Shown piece after piece: positions 5,123 through 5,969 of a stretch of 5,969 nt of DNA. The position numbers and the translations under genes are program-made. The stretch is from positions 1 to 5,969 of the forward strand of contig CALCIC010000014.1 in NCBI GenBank assembly GCA_937907405.1, given 5' to 3'. The stretch is from an uncultured Isosphaeraceae bacterium. GTDB taxonomy: Bacteria; Planctomycetota; Planctomycetia; Isosphaerales; Isosphaeraceae. Below the pieces are notes generated by a model, which did no database searches, was not told where the DNA came from, and worked only from the letters and a program-made list of their open reading frames with translations. Each line of letters starts with the position of its first letter. Positions within the stretch are counted from its first letter, which is position 1.

Positions 5123-5969
5123 TCAAGGCTTCCGGACGACGTTGGACGTGCCGTTGTTGGCCGTATTACCCGCCACGTACGTTGACCAGAGTTCCAGAGT
5201 CCCTCCCACGCTGTAGACCCCGCCGCCGTCGCCGGTCTGGCTGCCGTTGGCGGCGTTGCCGGTCACCGAATACCCCTGGATGCTCACCTTGCTGTTCAGG
5301 GCGTAGACGCCGCCGCCGTAAGCCGTCTTGCCGGTCGCCTGGTTGAGCGCGATTTGGCACCGGGCCATCGAGAGGATGCTGTCCTCGCTGAAGACGCCCC
5401 CCCCCAGGGCCGCGCCCGGCGAGTTCACGAGGTTGCCCGTGATGACGCTGTCGACGAGGTTCGCGCGTCCGGCGGTCGTGCTGAGACCGCCCCCCTTGGA
5501 GGTCGCCTGGTTGTAGCTGATCGAGCAGGAGTCGACGTTCAGCAAGCCGCTGTTGGCGAGCCCTCCCCCCGAGTCGGCCGAGTTGTACATGATCCGGGTC
5601 CGGCTCACCGAAGTGACGCCCAGCTCGCCGTTGCCGACGCCGCCGCCGTCGCCGGAGGCGGTGTTGCCGGTGACGGTGCAGCCGCTCAGGTCGGTTTCGC
5701 CATTCTCATCGACGTTAATGATGCCGTCCGGATAGCTGTAGGTGACGAACGTGGCCCCCTTGGTGAAGACGCCGCCGCCGTCGACCGCAGTGTTGCCGGT
5801 GATGGCGGTTCCGTTCGCGGAGGTGACGCCGAGGCCGCCGGTGGAGAGACCGCCGCCGTTCTCGGTCGCGGTGTTGCCGCTGACGGTGCAGCCGTTCAGC
5901 GTGGTCGCGGCGCTGAGGCCGACCACGAAGAAGGAGCCGTTGGTGGCGACGCCGCCGCCGTTCCTGGCG
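5123..5969 (-). CDS. Right-handed parallel beta-helix repeat protein (5' partial)
   Basis: The frame is open from the window edge to a TGA at 5123-5125, giving 281 residues without the N-terminus. A GTG at 5924-5926 is only an internal Val, because repeat sequence (NGGGVATNG) continues upstream of it. The chain is built of imperfect coils of about 25-30 residues with the pattern (S/T)GNxA...GGG(V/L)...L.V..C.I. GGG occurs nine times, starting at residues 4, 38, 64, 108, 134, 159, 189, 218 and 248 of the visible part. Such Gly/Asn/Thr-rich repeats form right-handed beta-helices in pectate-lyase-like and chlamydial Pmp-like surface proteins. It is probably secreted or surface-exposed, but the signal peptide would be outside the window. 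It ends in SNVVRKP, with no PEP-CTERM-like sorting tail or transmembrane anchor. No catalytic residues are recognisable, so a structural or adhesive role is as likely as an enzyme. It is convergent with the EEP gene. Confidence 0.85.
   Translation of the reverse strand, partial: ARNGGGVATNGSFFVVGLSAATTLNGCTVSGNTATENGGGLSTGGLGVTSANGTAITGNTAVDGGGVFTKGATFVTYSYPDGIINVDENGETDLSGCTVTGNTASGDGGGVGNGELGVTSVSRTRIMYNSADSGGGLANSGLLNVDSCSISYNQATSKGGGLSTTAGRANLVDSVITGNLVNSPGAALGGGVFSEDSILSMARCQIALNQATGKTAYGGGVYALNSKVSIQGYSVTGNAANGSQTGDGGGVYSVGGTLELWSTYVAGNTANNGTSNVVRKP
5611..5900 (-). repeat. Internal 210-base (70-codon) duplication in the beta-helix gene
   Basis: Bases 5611-5690 and 5821-5900 align without gaps at an offset of exactly 210 bases; by hand count 63 of 80 positions match (about 79 percent). 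The 3' blocks (5658-5689 and 5868-5899) are nearly identical and encode the LxGCTVxGNTA coil starts (C97 and C27 of the visible protein). The offset is a multiple of three, so the repeat unit is in frame and covers two coils plus the irregular segment at residues 71-94. Confidence 0.7.

Overview
The window looks like chromosomal DNA from a GC-rich planctomycete, most probably of the Isosphaeraceae type. The best evidence is the gene at 2528-3628. It encodes a DUF1559 protein with a prepilin-type N-terminus (G^FTLIE) and the C-terminal H-X9-DG motif, a family greatly expanded in Planctomycetota. Codon third positions are almost all G or C in every real gene, which also explains the many long but spurious antisense reading frames. 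No RNA genes, CRISPR arrays, insertion sequences or phage genes are visible.

Region 1 (1-2295, + strand) appears to be a short operon. It starts with the last 22 codons of an unidentified gene. After 43 bases comes a complete protein with a LarA-type (DUF2088, nickel-pincer racemase/epimerase superfamily) domain. Only 2 bases later comes a Cof-like HAD phosphatase. This suggests metabolism of a hydroxy acid or sugar acid, but the substrate cannot be read from the sequence.

Region 2 (2296-4980, + strand) starts with a 232-base non-coding leader. The DUF1559 pseudopilin-like protein follows, then a strong hairpin in the gap, then a 155-residue lipoprotein. The lipoprotein stop overlaps (ATGA) the start of an exported endonuclease/exonuclease/phosphatase (EEP) family protein. 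All three products carry export or membrane signals, so this is a cell-envelope cassette. The hairpin probably lets the pilin be made in larger amounts than the two downstream products. A run of nine G in the lipoprotein gene is a possible slippage site; a one-base slip in one direction would fuse the lipoprotein to the EEP protein in frame.

Region 3 (4981-5969) holds a very stable hairpin that acts as terminator between convergent genes. Its canonical U-tract lies on the minus strand. On that strand is the 3' part of a gene for a secreted-type right-handed parallel beta-helix protein. It has at least nine GGG-centred coils and a 70-codon internal duplication still visible in the DNA; its 5' end lies beyond the window.

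Nothing here is a clear new defence or mobile system. The most unusual part is the pilin / pseudopilin-like lipoprotein / secreted EEP cassette.
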